64,000 nt of DNA from Sordaria brevicollis (lineage: Eukaryota > Ascomycota > Sordariomycetes > Sordariales > Sordariaceae). Numbering within the stretch: the stretch's first letter is position 1; each line of letters begins with the position of its first letter. Location of the stretch: positions 2,790,001 through 2,854,000 of the forward strand of contig JAUTDP010000001.1 in NCBI GenBank assembly GCA_033439795.1, given 5' to 3'. Below the pieces are notes generated by a model. The model searched no databases. It was not told the origin of the DNA and was given only the letters and a program-made list of their open reading frames with translations. A program made the position numbers and the translations under genes. Below, one piece after another: positions 26,250 to 38,030 of the stretch.

Positions 26250-27960
26250 TAAAATATTAACGCTACGAATATTAACGGTATTATTATTACTATTATTATT
26301 ATTTTTACCGCGACTACAATTACCATTATGATAATTATTCTTATTAATAAAGCCTTAAGGACCGTAATTAACGGAACGAAAGTAATCTTTAATTAAATAG
26401 CCGGATTAACCGCAATAATAATAAAAACCATTATATATATATTAATCTAATATATTAAAGTAAATAATATTAATAAAATTAATAGCGTTAAAATTTATTT
26501 TATTACCGCCCTAATTAATAATACGATTATTAAGGTTAAAAACGGAATTAAAATTATTAATAGCGGCGCTAAAATTACTACCGGAATTAATATTAACGTT
26601 ATTATTAAAGGCGTTATTAAAAATATTATAGGTTATATAAGTATAATAATTGGCATCGTCTTAAATGTAGGCGATTTTACGGTATATTTCTAACTACTTA
26701 TCCTAAGCGTTATTAATAGAAGGCTTATAATAAGCGTTAACGTTATAGATACGTTTAGAAACTTTATTCCTTAAATATTCGATTTTCTAAGTTTTAATTA
26801 AATTGTAAATAATTATTAAAAACGTTAATTCTATTTCGAAGTTGGTAAAATTCTTATTAAATTAATAATATTCGGTTAAACGACGTTAGGTATTTTATTT
26901 AATATTAATTATTTCGAAACGTTTAATTAAATATTATATAAATTCGGCGCCCGTTTTCTATTTTTAAACGTCCTTATTATTCTTAATTATAATAATTTTA
27001 ATAAAATCGTTAATACTAGATTTAAAATCGGGGCCGAATAATATAATTATACGTAAAATCTTTTAATATTCGTCCTAAAATAGTATTAAATCGTAAATCC
27101 ACTAAATTTAAATAGCTATATATTAAAAGTAGAAAATACGAATATACTTAGTAAAGTCCTTTTCGAAATTGGTAAAAACGGAAGGGTTAGTGACCGTTTA
27201 TTTATAAATATTATTAATACCCGGAGCGGCGGGGTTAGGGTTACCGGGGTTAGAAAATATAATAACGGTTTGGGTATTAAATTTATTATATTAAATTTTA
27301 AAATCGGAATATTCTTTTTAAAGAATAATGTACGACGCTTAGAGGTTTTTAAAGTCGATAAAAATTATATCGAATTAATTAATAAAATTATTATTCTAAT
27401 TGCGGATAAATATGTAATTATTGCGAAGGCGCTAATAAATGCGGTTAAATAATTAAATAATAGACGCGAAGGCGGTTTTTCTAATAATTAAAAAAGCGTA
27501 ATCGAAATATTCGTAAAGGACGAAATAGGGCTCTTCGTCGTCGTTAAAATTTATAAGGATCTCTTTAATATTTTTATTAGAGGTAAATTCGTAGAAGGCG
27601 GCGCGGATAATGTTAATATTGGGAATTAGGTTATTATTACCGTTAATAATATTATATAAAGCTTCCAAAATAACGGTATTATTAGGATTAGTAAAATTAA
27701 TATTAAAAACCGGAGCGTTAAGGAGAATATTCGACGTATTATTAAAGGAGAAAATTACGGGGTCGTTATTACCGTTGTAAAATATAGAGAATAATATAAT
27801 TAGGATCGCTTAATCGTTATAAATCTTCTTATCTACTAAATATAAAAACCCTCCCTTATTTAATTAAATAAAGGGATTTAATAATAAAGGAAATATATTA
27901 ATTTAACGGCTCGTATATAGCGAATGGGAAGTAAACGACTTATTTTAAATAAAATAAAAT
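26250..27960 (-). pseudogene. gag: E2 gag remnant with zinc knuckle
   Basis: On the minus strand, at about 26381-26425, the frame reads YYYCG*SGYLIKDY. This fits CX2CX4HX4C with three ligands turned to Tyr and one Cys kept. The upstream part encodes the capsid region. Its N-terminal portion at 27453-27668 has stayed open, with an acidic FNDDEEPYFVLYEYFDYAF stretch. A Gly/Asn-rich stretch precedes the knuckle. The open frame on the plus strand at 27270-27452 is antisense. Start is near 27960, just inside the 5' LTR. Confidence 0.65.
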
Positions 27961-27996
27961 TATATATAAACGTATTATTTTAAAAATATAATTAAC

Positions 27997-28303
27997 TATT
28001 ATAAGGATAATTAATATAAAGGTAAATAATAAATATAAATATATATAATTATATAGAAGAAGAAAGAGGAAAAGGAAGAAAGTGTACATAAGAGGCCCGC
28101 CCTTTATAGGACGCAACGGGAACGCGCTAATTATGCGCGGTTAAATAACCTTAACCGTATAGGTAGTGAGTAATAACGTAATATCCCGTACGGGCGGGAC
28201 CATCCCGAATATAGTAGTACGTTTTAAGAAGCGACCACTGTACGAGCACAAGCACGTAATGGCAATATGCCAATCACGTACAGTCACGGCTAGGCCTGTA
28301 ACA
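27997..28303 (-). repeat. E2 LTR, right copy (5' LTR)
   Basis: 307 bp, the same length as the left copy. Here the inward beginning is mutated (TATTATAAGGATAATT), while the outward end keeps GTACGAGCACAAGCACGTAATGG and ends TGTAACA. The target duplication CCCGG follows. The promoter of E2 would lie in this LTR, but no TATA box is distinguishable in the AT background. Confidence 0.9.
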
Positions 28304-28308
28304 CCCGG

Positions 28309-30120
28309 GCCGCCGAAATACGGAGTGGAATATAATTTTTAAGAACGGAATTCGGTATTATTTAAATATCCTACGTTTTACGGTTTTAATCCGTAAATAT
28401 ATTTTAATTTCGTCGAAAAAGGGCGTTAAGGACTACTCCGTCTTTATCGGGCTTATATTCGATTTAAAAATTAAATTAGGAGAAATATTCCGCTTATTGC
28501 GCCTACCGTTCCGAAAATCTCTTTAATTTTATAAAATATTCGAAGTTTTAATAATCCGTTAAAATAGTAAATAATTTATAATTCTACAATTCTACCGATT
28601 ATTACTTTAAATAATTAATAATAATAAATATCTTTTTATTATAAATAGGGTAATTTTATTCGGTAGGGTTAAATTTCCGGGAATAAAAGCCTATAACTTT
28701 ATAAATTATATTTTTACTATTTTCGTTTACTTTTTAGAAGATAATTCCGTTTAAAGTAAATTTACTATAATCCGTTTTTAAAAATATTCTTTTATCCGGG
28801 TTAAATTCCGTTAAAATTGGAGTTCTTATAAATAAAGTTTTTAAGAATTAGAAAATACTTTTATACTCTTTAATTTATTTAAAAATAACCCCTTTACCGG
28901 TTAATTTTAATAAGGGGGTAATTACTTTTAAAAATTAAAGAATAAATATAGGGTAATAATTAATAAATTTTAAAAAATTCCGTATACCTTTTTAAAAAGT
29001 AAGGGGAAATTAATTTAAAATCGCCTTAACCTTTTTAAGGTTAACCTATACGCTAACGCTAATATAGATAATAAAGCTTAAATATTTAACCTTCTTTACG
29101 TTAAATTTGTATTTATTTAAATTTAAATAGAAACCGGCTTCTAATAATTTAGTAAAAATTAAACGCACCTTTTATTTATAATCTTTTAAGGAGCTAAAGG
29201 AGTAAATAAATATATCGTTTATATAAATAATATAAAACGTATTTAAATAATCGCGGAGGATATAATTAATATACTGTTAAAATATAATTAGTATATTATT
29301 TAATTTAAATAATATAATTAATTATTCGAATAACCTATATTATATCCGAAATATTATTTTCCCCTCCTCTCCTTTTATTATACGAATTTTATAGAAGGCT
29401 TATATAATATCTATTTTAATATATTACTTTATTCCCTTTAAAATACGGAATATATCCTTAATTAGTAGTAATAGGTAGCGGTCTACTTTTATAATAGTAT
29501 TAAATGCGTAATAATTATAATAAAAGCGGAATCCGCTTCCGGGTTTATATATAAATAAAATTAGGGCCCCTACTTTTAAATTATTAATTCGGATAAACCC
29601 CTTATTTAATAAATCCTTTAACGTTTTTTTAAAAATTAAAAACTCCTCCTTTATTATATTATAAAGTAATTTACATAAGATAGGGAGTTCTTTACCGTTT
29701 TTATCCTTTTTAATTACGATTTTATAATTTATATTAGGATAATAAAGGTTTAATTTATTAGCGTTCTCCTTTATTTAAAATAGTATTAAATTATAATATT
29801 TTTTAAGGATCTTCGCCTTTAATTTTATTTCGGTATATACCTTTTTTAATTTTAACGCCTTTTTGACGTCCTTTAAATTAACCGCGAAAATAGCTTCTTT
29901 AATTATTCGATTATTAAATTCCTTTTTCAACCTACGTACGTAGCTTATAAAAGTAGTAATTAAAATATATATAATAGATTTTAAATCGGCGATAAGCGGT
30001 ATATTAGGTATTTATTTTCTATTAATGTAAAGAACCTAATAATTAATAACGTTTATAAATAGGCGCTTTTCGTAAAGGATGGAATATATTCGTATAATTT
30101 TAAATTAAAATTTATTTAAT
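28309..30120 (-). pseudogene. pol: E1 reverse transcriptase and RNase H
   Basis: At about 29215-29245 the minus strand reads YINDIFIYS, the YxDDILIYS catalytic box with one Asp changed to Asn. It is followed by a segment matching LLEAGLYLDLDKCxFxVxxVKYLG. RNase H follows to the junction with E2 at 28304, where the frame is broken and picks up again below 21036. The residual GC-rich bases around 28304-28330 belong to the insertion point and are little RIPed. Confidence 0.78.
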
Positions 30121-30420
30121 ATAATAAAGAATTCGAATAATAGGATAATATAAATGTAAATAGGATAAATATAATTATTTACTTCGGTTAAGAATCGGAC
30201 TATATTTTAAATAGAAATTCCCTTTATAGTAGTAAACGCTCCTTTTATAATACAAAGTAGAATAGGGATAATTAGGATTTAAAGTTCTTTAACGATTTTT
30301 TTACTAATTATAATATAATATTAGTAATTTTTATCGATAAAAATATAAAATAAATTACAATTATTAATAATAAGTAGAATTAAAATAGATTCTATTTCTA
30401 TTTTTAATTTAAAATCCTTT
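30120..30420 (-). pseudogene. pol: E1 aspartic protease region
   Basis: The minus-strand frame reads LLIINNCNLFYIFI, compatible with a former LIDSGCxxxxFI-type protease active site in which Asp became Asn. ISKKIVKELQ follows, like the ISxxxAKxLxL that follows the active site in fungal gypsy proteases. It lies between the zinc knuckle and RT of E1. The call is supported by position plus one motif. Confidence 0.5.
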
Positions 30421-30429
30421 ATTTTATTT

Positions 30430-31925
30430 AATATTTTTATTTCTAATTCCGGGGCCCGATTTTATACCGGAGTTAGGCTTTTATTCATTATTTAAGGGTG
30501 GAATTATAAGTTTCGTTATTGTTATCGTCTTCTAAGAGCGGAAGGATTTCGGTAATAATAATTTAAATACGTATTCCGCTAAAGGAAGGGGGAATAGTTA
30601 GCCGGTACGGATAGGTTAAAATATAATATTTAAAAGCGTTATAACGTATATATAAATTATTATTTCGATAACGTTAACGTTCTTTATCCGATACTTATTT
30701 AATATATTTAATAAAGGTAAAAGTAGAGGCGCTTACGTTAGAACCGCCTCGGCTTCGTCCGCTTCGATTATAAGTTATATATATAATACTTATAATAATA
30801 TTTCTATTTATATTAATTAAGCGTTAAGTAAAAGTTATAGGAATAAAACGGGGTATAATATATAGGGTATAAAGAACGGTAAAATAATTAATGAAAATAA
30901 CGCCGGGGACGTAAAATTTATTATTTTTAATTTTACTTTTCTAATTATATTAATATCGATAGTAATTTTCTTTAAATTCTATTATTTATTTATATTTAAA
31001 CGTATAATATTAAAATTATTTAAAATATTCGTAATAATTATTAGAGAAGGTAATTATAAATATTTTATTATATTATTTTTTATTAAAAACGTAGCGGAAA
31101 TAATCTAATTTAGCGGGATTTTCCTATAAATAACCGCCCGTTTTAAATATTTCGTTATTAAAATCGGTTAAAAAAGTAGCGAATAATTCGCTATCTTTCT
31201 AACGTATACGGGCGAATTTATTAAAAGCCGCCTCCTAATTTTAATAAGAATCGAAGATCGTATAAATTTATTCGAAGAATTTAATTAAATCTTCTTTACC
31301 GCGTATAATTATAATAGTTTAAAATCCCTTTAATTATTAATTATATTCGGTAAAAAGCGTATTAATAATTTTATATTAAACGGTATTCGGGTTATTACGA
31401 AATCCTTATTTAATATTGTTATTATATATTATAATAAATTTATTAAAAAAGAAACCGAAAGTATAGGGTTAATCGTCCTATTTGGGGAACTTTAATTATT
31501 TTTTATAACGGGGAGTTGAATTCGTATTATCGTCGGAATTATTATTAATTAGGGTTTTAGAAGGAGATTTCTTCTTACAAATAGAATATTTAATAATTCC
31601 GAAATTTAAATAGGGGGTAAAGGTATTAAAAATAAGGGTAATATTAAATAAAAAGGATTTAATATAATCCTTAAGGGTCGTATTACTTTTAAAAGCTTTA
31701 ATTAAATTTTTAATTAAGCCTTCGCTACTACTACTATTATTTAGTATACCGTTTTAAGAGTTGTAAAACTCCTTTATATCGTTAATATTTATATTATTAA
31801 ATCCGACTATAGTATCGAAAATGCTGTAATACCGCGTTTAAAACTATTAGTCTTCTATTTATAAAATTACTATCCGCTTATTAAATTTACTTCTTCTATC
31901 CGCTTTTTAGAATAGTAGAACTTAA
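30430..31925 (-). pseudogene. gag: E1 gag remnant with zinc knuckle
   Basis: At about 30612-30655 the minus strand reads YIRYNAFKYYILTY, a perfect CX2CX4HX4C pattern with every ligand converted to Tyr. An arginine-rich region precedes it. The capsid part extends towards the 5' LTR at 31926. As for the other elements, Gag would package element RNA. The protein is destroyed by stops. Confidence 0.6.
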
Positions 31926-32153
31926 TATAAGGGGTATAGTATAATTGGTATAAATGTTGGGTTTTAACGAATCGATAAGGTTCTACGAAGACGAAAAGGG
32001 AGGAAGGGAGGCGCCCTTTAGGCGGTACTAACCAATTATCCTTTTGAGGATTAGGGTACGGGCTATTCCACTTACCGTAGCGGTAAGGACCGCGATTGGC
32101 GGCCCGACTAGCAGTGCCAGTCAAACTCAGCCACGGGCATCAACCCTATAATA
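31926..32153 (-). repeat. E1 LTR, right copy (5' LTR)
   Basis: 228 bp, paired with 17475-17702. The end facing E0 keeps CpA/TpG (AGCAGTGCCAGTCAAACTCAG), while the end facing E1 is converted (GGTATAGTATAATTGGTATAA). An 84-codon frame on the minus strand at 31870-32124 is only LTR sequence. Confidence 0.88.
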
Positions 32154-34290
32154 AAAGTACCTTTTTAAAATATATTTTATTATTGAAATTAATATTATAA
32201 TCTTTATATATTAATTTAATAATATTATTAATAATATTTTAAGGGCTTTATTAATATATTAAATTACTTAGATTAAACTTTTCGATTTGAAAATTAAATA
32301 TATTTTTAGTTTAAAAAATTCTATAATTAATAAATTATCTTATAAACCCTTTAAACCTTTTAATTTATATAAAAAGGAATATAAAAAGGATATTAACGAT
32401 TTTATAGACGTATAAATCTATACTACCTTTACGGAATTACCTAAATTAATTTTATATAATAATTAATTGTAATAATTGGAAAAAATTGTTAAATTCCTTC
32501 TAATTATAGAAATCTTTATTTATTTAAAAAGTATAATTTTAAAGCGCTAGTTCCGTAATAACGCGTTGAAGTATATAATTTAAAATAGCGTTTTTTAATT
32601 ATAGCTTATTAATTTTATTTAATTCCCTAAATAGATTATTAATATTTAAAAGGAATGGTAATTAATTATAATTAAATATTATAATAAAGTAGGATATTAA
32701 AGATATAAAGGAATATATTATCGTATTATTAAATATTATTATTAAAAGGGTATATATAATAATATTAAAGAATTAATCCGCTCTTACCTTTAGTATTAAT
32801 AATTTAATCCTAAATACTTCGAAGATAATTACTAGTAATTTCAACCCAATTTTTACCTTTTTAGTAAATAAATTTTAAATATTTAATATTTTCTAAGGAC
32901 CAATAGGAAAAAGGTTCTTCTTTTAAAGGTTAGGGATAATATAATTAATTATATTGAAATTATTATTTTACTTAATATTAAATTTATTTAAATAAAATAC
33001 TTTTTTAAATCTATTTTCTTAAAATAGGGATATCCTTTAGCGGTTTTAATTAATAGTAATTTTAAATTTTAATTAACCGTTATTAAATATTTAGTTTAAT
33101 TAGGGATCCGTAGGGAGTATATTATACCTTTTAATTCTAAAATTAATAAGAATAATAAATAAAGGTATATAATAATCGCCGTTTCGTTCGTAAAAATAAT
33201 AAATAATAAAGGGCGTAATTAGAAGAAAGTTTTACCCTATATTTTATTTATTAGCCGAATAATAATCCGAGGTAATTATAATTATATTCCCTTTTAATTA
33301 ATTTATAATTATAATTTTATTATTCCTATTAAATTTAATTTACCCTTATAACGGGTTATTAATTAGAAAAATAATAATAAATTAATAATAAGGGAGGAAT
33401 TAATTTATATTATTATTCGAATATACGAAGAATTAAAGTACCGGTTTATTTAAGCCGTTAAAAAGGTTGCTATAATAAAGGAAATAATTACCGCCTATTA
33501 TAATAAGAGGGATGAGCGAAAAATACGCTTTACTAATATTTAAATTGAAATCGGAGATTTTATTTTAAAATATAATAATATTAAGAGGGTAAATATAAAA
33601 TTTATACGGAAATTGATTTACTATTAGGAGGGTTTTTATTATATATACCGGATTTCCTTTTTGGGTAATATTTATTATTTAAATACTTTTAATAGGATCC
33701 TTTTAAAGAGGTTAATAGGCGTTAAAAATATTAAAAAGTTTATAATTAAAGATAAAATAATATTAAATATTAAAAATCCGATAAAAAGTTTATAAAAGCC
33801 GATTAATCCCGAAGAGGGATTTATTCGGAATTTAATTAATAATAAAGAAATCGTAGAAGAAATTTTTAGGAAATTTTTAAAAATAGAGGAGCTTTAATTA
33901 AAATTTATTAAAAGAATTTAAACGAAGACCTTTAATAAAAGAATGCGTTAAAATTTTAAAAAATTTTTAATTAAAATAATTATTTTAATAGGAAAGCTTC
34001 CGGGAAAATAAACTTTAAATAAGGATTAATTTAAAATATAATTAAATATTATAAAAGGGGAGGAAATTTAGCCTTAATTTAAAAACGACCCTAATTGGCT
34101 TTAAATTATAAATAAAGGACTATAGCGTTAGAAAGTATATAATAAAATTAATAACCGCCGATATTTATAGGACGTTATAAATATTATTTTTCTTCGAACT
34201 ATTGAAAATACCCCTAATCGAACGGCGTCCGAACCGATCTATACCCGATTAATTCCTTAATTATTAATTATTCTTATTTAGGAATTCCGA
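32154..34290 (+). pseudogene. pol: E0 RNase H tail, integrase and C-terminal extension
   Basis: After E1 the E0 frame continues with an RNase H end (RALVN..., LFDFE-like, then A/GLSR-like). The integrase zinc finger is at about 32680-32810, where KVGYQRYKGIYYR precedes ELIRSYLQYQQF (the HHCC finger with His and Cys turned to Tyr). The core lies near 32900-33250. From 33450 the frame reads TAYYNKRDERKIRFTN then IEIGDFIL, matching the integrase C-terminal AYYNKRVRxRxFxxGDLVL. A further acidic/basic extension runs to about 34290 with KLPGK*TLNKD. This part carries out cDNA integration. It is clearly inactive. Confidence 0.78.
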
Positions 34291-34695
34291 TTCTTTTTTC
34301 TTTTTTTTCTTACGTTTTTTATTTTTTATATTAAATCCTTTATTTTTATTTTTAATTATTTACTTTATTTATTCGTTTTTACTTTTATTTCTTTTAATTA
34401 ATTAAAGGAAGTCCCTATTAAATTCTATAATATAAATAATTTTTAGAAGCCGATTTTAATTTTTAATTTCCTAAGAAATTATTATTTAAAGTTGGAGTAA
34501 ATTAAAATATTTTTAGCGTTAAGAGTTTAGTACCCTTTAAACCGTTTTACGTTATTTTTTAGTATTTTATTTTAGGGAGATTTTTTTTAGTAAAAGTGGT
34601 CGTTCGGAGCTTTAATTACTTTTAAAAGGAAAATTAAATATTAAAATAAGAAGGAAATATTAAAGGGAGATTATTTTTCTTTATTATTTATTTAT
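34291..34695. other. E0 downstream of pol: no gene seen
   Basis: About 400 bp of T-rich plus-strand sequence with no frame worth calling. It begins with a poly-pyrimidine stretch (34280-34330) just after the end of the pol extension. It ends at the MITE target site TTATTTAT. Confidence 0.4.
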
Positions 34696-35248
34696 GAGAA
34701 AGTCTTTTCGCACTTACCTCTTTGTCGTTTTATATTTATCTCTACTTTTTTCAACCAATAGAATACGACGGTTCGATATCCCCTCCCGCTTTGAACTTTA
34801 GCGCGGCCGCGGTTAAAAAACGATTTTTTGACTTCGTAGTTGAATTTCTCAACAACCGCTGCTCGGAATCTCGATGTGAGGGCAGAAAAATGACCGCGTT
34901 GTTTTTCTCTACGATTTGATACCCTGTGCGACGTGTGCATCCTCATGGCCGTTGAGAAATTCCGAAAAACGTTCTTTTTTCCTTCGAAAAACCGGGATTT
35001 CCTTTTTTCAAAGACGGATTTAAATAAAAAGATAATTTTCTCAACGACCAAGAGGATGCACACGTCGCACAGGGTATCAAATCGTAGAGAAAAACGACGC
35101 GGTCATTTTTATGCCCTCACATCGAGATTCCGAGCAGCGGTTGTTGAGAAATTCAACTGCGAAGTCAAAAAGTTGCTTTTGAGCCGCGGCGGAAAAAAGT
35201 GGAGATAAGTGCAAAACGACGAAGAGGTAAGTGCGAAAAGACTTTCTC
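34696..35248. mobile_element. Foldback MITE related to the MULE at 53.7 kb
   Basis: A 553-bp element made almost entirely of two inverted arms around a short AT-rich centre (about 34965-35040). The ends GAGAAAGTCTTTTCGCACTT match the TIRs of the MULE at 53679-57321 for about 60 bp. The flanks TTATTTAT and TTAATTAT suggest an 8-bp duplication with one difference. Base composition is near normal; only the outer 60 bp of the left arm show C-to-T changes relative to the right arm. Three overlapping open frames here (34692-35063 minus, 34722-34919 plus, 34933-35208 plus) are palindrome artefacts. It presumably moves with MULE transposase supplied in trans. Confidence 0.88.
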
Positions 35249-35783
35249 TTAATTATTTTATATTTATTCTATTTATTGGAAAAAATTTTCGCCGAAAAAG
35301 TTTTATACTCTATATAGGAGGTATTAATTTATATTTACAACGTTAATTTATTATTATTATTCTCTTTTAGAAGAACGATAATACCCTTTCCCTCTTCCTT
35401 AATAATAATAATAATATTATTTTCTTTACCTTTATTACCCTTAGAATTATTATTTTTAATAACCCTTTTACTAAAAATCTATTAATTAACACCTCTTTCA
35501 ATTTTAATACCCTCGACGCTAATTTCTAATTTTATTTTTTTACGAATAGGCTCTTTATCTTCGTTAGCTTTTCCGCTAATTTTATTATTGGATTTATTTT
35601 CTTTACCCGAATTATTACCGTCCTCCGAAAGTTAATTTATATTAATAATATTAAAAGTATCTTCGTTATTATATATAATATTAGCCTTAATATAATTATT
35701 ACGAATATTTAAACTTTTTCCTTTTATATTTGATTATTCGTATTTAAATTAAATATATTCGGCTTAATTTTTAAAATTATTAA
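35249..35783. other. Unassigned stretch between MITE and right Helentron
   Basis: This is either E0 3' sequence or an unrecognised insertion. A minus-strand frame with few stops is visible: LSEDGNNSGKENKSNNKI and EPIRKKIKLEISVEGIKIE, rich in Lys, Asn, Glu and Ser. No family was recognised and the low complexity makes the frame weak evidence of a gene. Confidence 0.3.
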
Positions 35784-35960
35784 AACGCCCATCCGCACGT
35801 TGAAGAAGCATATAATCCCCCCCCCCTCTTCCATCCCAATATCAAATAGGGGGGACCTATACAACGAAACGGTAGGAGCGGCGGTTCTATCTATCGCAAT
35901 TCGAATTATTAAAATTGCGGAACCCCCTAAACCTACATCCTACTAAATATAGTAATTTCT
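35784..35960 (+). repeat. Right Helentron 5' terminal segment
   Basis: This is the counterpart of 16736-16932 and includes the C tract at about 35818-35826 and TCTTCCATCCCAATATCAAA. It is less RIPed than the body and more RIPed than the left copy towards its inner side. Confidence 0.7.
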
Positions 35961-36579
35961 AAATTCAACTAAATTCAAATCGCAAAACGCGTCGCGTTAA
36001 TCCCCTAAAACTCTATATATACCGCGTCAAATTTCATATAAAAATATTTAATAAATACGTTATATTTATCTTTATATATATATAAAATTATATACGGGTA
36101 TACGCAGAAACGCGCTCGATATAGCGTTGTACGTATTAGGAAAATACTATTTTATATAATGTACGAGTCGGGAATTTATAAATATTTACCTACGATTATA
36201 ATTATATACCCGCTTTTATTATTCGTTTAATATTTAAAAATCGTTAAATTTATATATTTACTAGTAAAATATTATTATTTAATAATTCGAATTCGAATTT
36301 TGCCGGTAAAACGTCTACGCCTGGCAATTTACCTATTTTACCGGTAAAATCTACTCCCAGCAAATTTTCTACTTTATAATATATTACGTTACTACTTTTT
36401 ACCCTATTACTTTTTATTATATAATAATATTTCTAATTAATATTATCTTTTTTATTATTATTTTTATTAATAACGTTATATAATATTAATAATTATTTAA
36501 ATATTATTATATTTATCGATTTTAATATTTTAAACGAATTATATACGTTATTTACAGGGCTATTTTTAATTTAATAATT

Positions 36580-38030
36580 AAGCGGCACTTGACCGACCGA
36601 CCGACCGCAACGCGACTAATACCTTTCCCTAATAGTAATTATTACTTACGACCCTACTACTTTCTACCCCGTAATATTAATAAAGAAAATTATAATATTA
36701 TTTACCCGTAACCGTTATTTTAAATCGATTAATACCTTTTACCCTATTACTATTATTTATTATTATTACCTTCTATTTAAACGACTATTTACTACTATTA
36801 CTTATTATTTCGACTACTATTTATTAATAAATAAAAAAATTGCAATAGTAATAAACGCGATTATAATTATATTGGAATATAAATTTTACTATTTAATAAC
36901 GCGCTTATTAAATACCTATTAACGCCCTCCTAAAAGGTATAAGAATTTCCCTCCCTTCCGCCTTCTATTCCTAAATTCTCCCCCTTTATTATATAATTAT
37001 CTCCTAATTTCTTTTAGAAGAGGGTTAATCCCCCCCCCCCCCTTCCTTTCTTCTCCTCTCCTCCCCTCTATATTACGGCTAACCTTTTTCTTTACTATTT
37101 TAAATTTCGATTATAATTTATTCTTATATACCCGGATCTAGCTATTTACCGCCGGCTTTTCGATTTTTACTACTATTTCGATTTCTTTTAAATTATTTCC
37201 CGACTTCTTTTAAAATTTTAATTTTAGAATTATTCGTTACCGCCTTATAATAAAACGGAATTAGCGCCCGGCCGTTCTACGCAAAATTATTTAATTAATA
37301 ATTAATTTAACCCTTTTCCCTACTTTCCCCTTTCCCTTCTTCTTATATTAATTTCTATTCTATAATAGCCCGGCCTTTTTATACTAAATTACCAAATTAA
37401 ATTAAAATATTCTCGTATTTCTATTACTATTATTAAATATAATATATTCGATCCCCCTATAGTCGTTATTATTTTTAATAATTATTTTCCAATTTCTTTC
37501 AAAACTTCGTCCCGGCGTTAATTATCTTACCGATATAATTAACCGTAATTATCCTACCGATATAATCCTTCTATTAAAAAGAATTTTCCGCCTTTTTTAA
37601 TTCGTCTTGGATATTATTAGTAACTTCGATATTTAGAAGTTATAAAATACTTATTAAAAAATTAAAATATTTAAATTTTAACTAAAAACCTATTTTCTAA
37701 TAATTAAAGACGATATTAGAATAATTATTATAATTATTTCTTAATTTCTTTTAAAGCTTCGGTTTTAAAACCGCTTATTACCGCCCTATAATAAAATGGA
37801 ATCGGCGCTCGGCTTTTTTACGCCAAATTACTAAATTAAATTAAGGATATAATTAATTCTATTATTTCCCCTCCCTTCCCTTCTCTTTTCTTCCCCCGTT
37901 AATTTCTTTATAATAATTATTTTCGACCTTTAAAACCCCGGCTAATACTTAACCGTAAAAAATAATATTATAATTATTTTTTAATTTCTTTTAAGATTTT
38001 ATTTATATTAGGTTAGCGTTTTATTTATTA
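36580..38030. repeat. Duplicated modules in the Helentron 5' half
   Basis: A (GACC)n tract lies at about 36594-36608. From about 36990 to 38000 a module recurs every few hundred bp with the common core AATTTCTTTTAAAA/GAATTTCTTTTAGAAG. Two longer copies share ACCGCCYTATAATAAAAYGGAAT and TACGC(A/C)AAATTA (about 37230-37290 and 37775-37840). A run of twelve C lies near 37031. The left Helentron carries the same modules on the opposite strand (14870-15770). Function is unknown; subterminal repeats of this sort could be protein-binding or promoter elements. Confidence 0.6.

Larger units (their letters stand above)
21041..28303 (-). mobile_element. E2: minus-strand Ty3/gypsy element nested in E1
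   Basis: Two 307-bp LTRs (21041-21347 and 27997-28303) are flanked by a perfect 5-bp duplication, CCCGG (21036-21040 and 28304-28308). The total is 7263 bp. The minus strand carries gag, zinc knuckle, protease, RT, RNase H and integrase with a probable chromodomain, in the order of Ty3/gypsy. It sits between the RNase H and integrase parts of E1. The unmutated duplication shows the insertion site itself escaped RIP. Confidence 0.92.
17475..32153 (-). mobile_element. E1: minus-strand Ty3/gypsy chromovirus containing E2
   Basis: Direct 228-bp LTRs at 17475-17702 and 31926-32153 begin TGTAAGG (TATAAGG in the mutated copy) and end CCCTATAACA. Flanking pentamers GAAAT and AAAGT fit an original GAAGT duplication with one G-to-A change on each side. 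On the minus strand the order from right to left is gag with zinc knuckle, protease, RT, RNase H, then (past E2) integrase C-terminus and chromodomain. Without E2 the element is about 7.4 kb. It interrupts E0 RNase H. The chromodomain marks it as a chromovirus, a group whose integrases are often guided to heterochromatin. Confidence 0.85.

Noticed and set aside
27270..27452. 60-codon plus-strand open frame
   Set aside because: It is antisense to E2 gag and has no supporting motif.
31870..32124. 84-codon minus-strand open frame
   Set aside because: It lies across the E1 LTR; the matching LTR at 17475-17702 has no such frame conserved.
34692..35208. Three open frames of 65-123 codons as small genes
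   Set aside because: They lie on both strands of a palindromic MITE, overlap each other, and mirror the two arms.
36580..38030. CRISPR-like array from recurring cores
   Set aside because: Units are irregular in spacing, degenerate, without uniform spacers or cas genes, and lie inside a eukaryotic Helentron.
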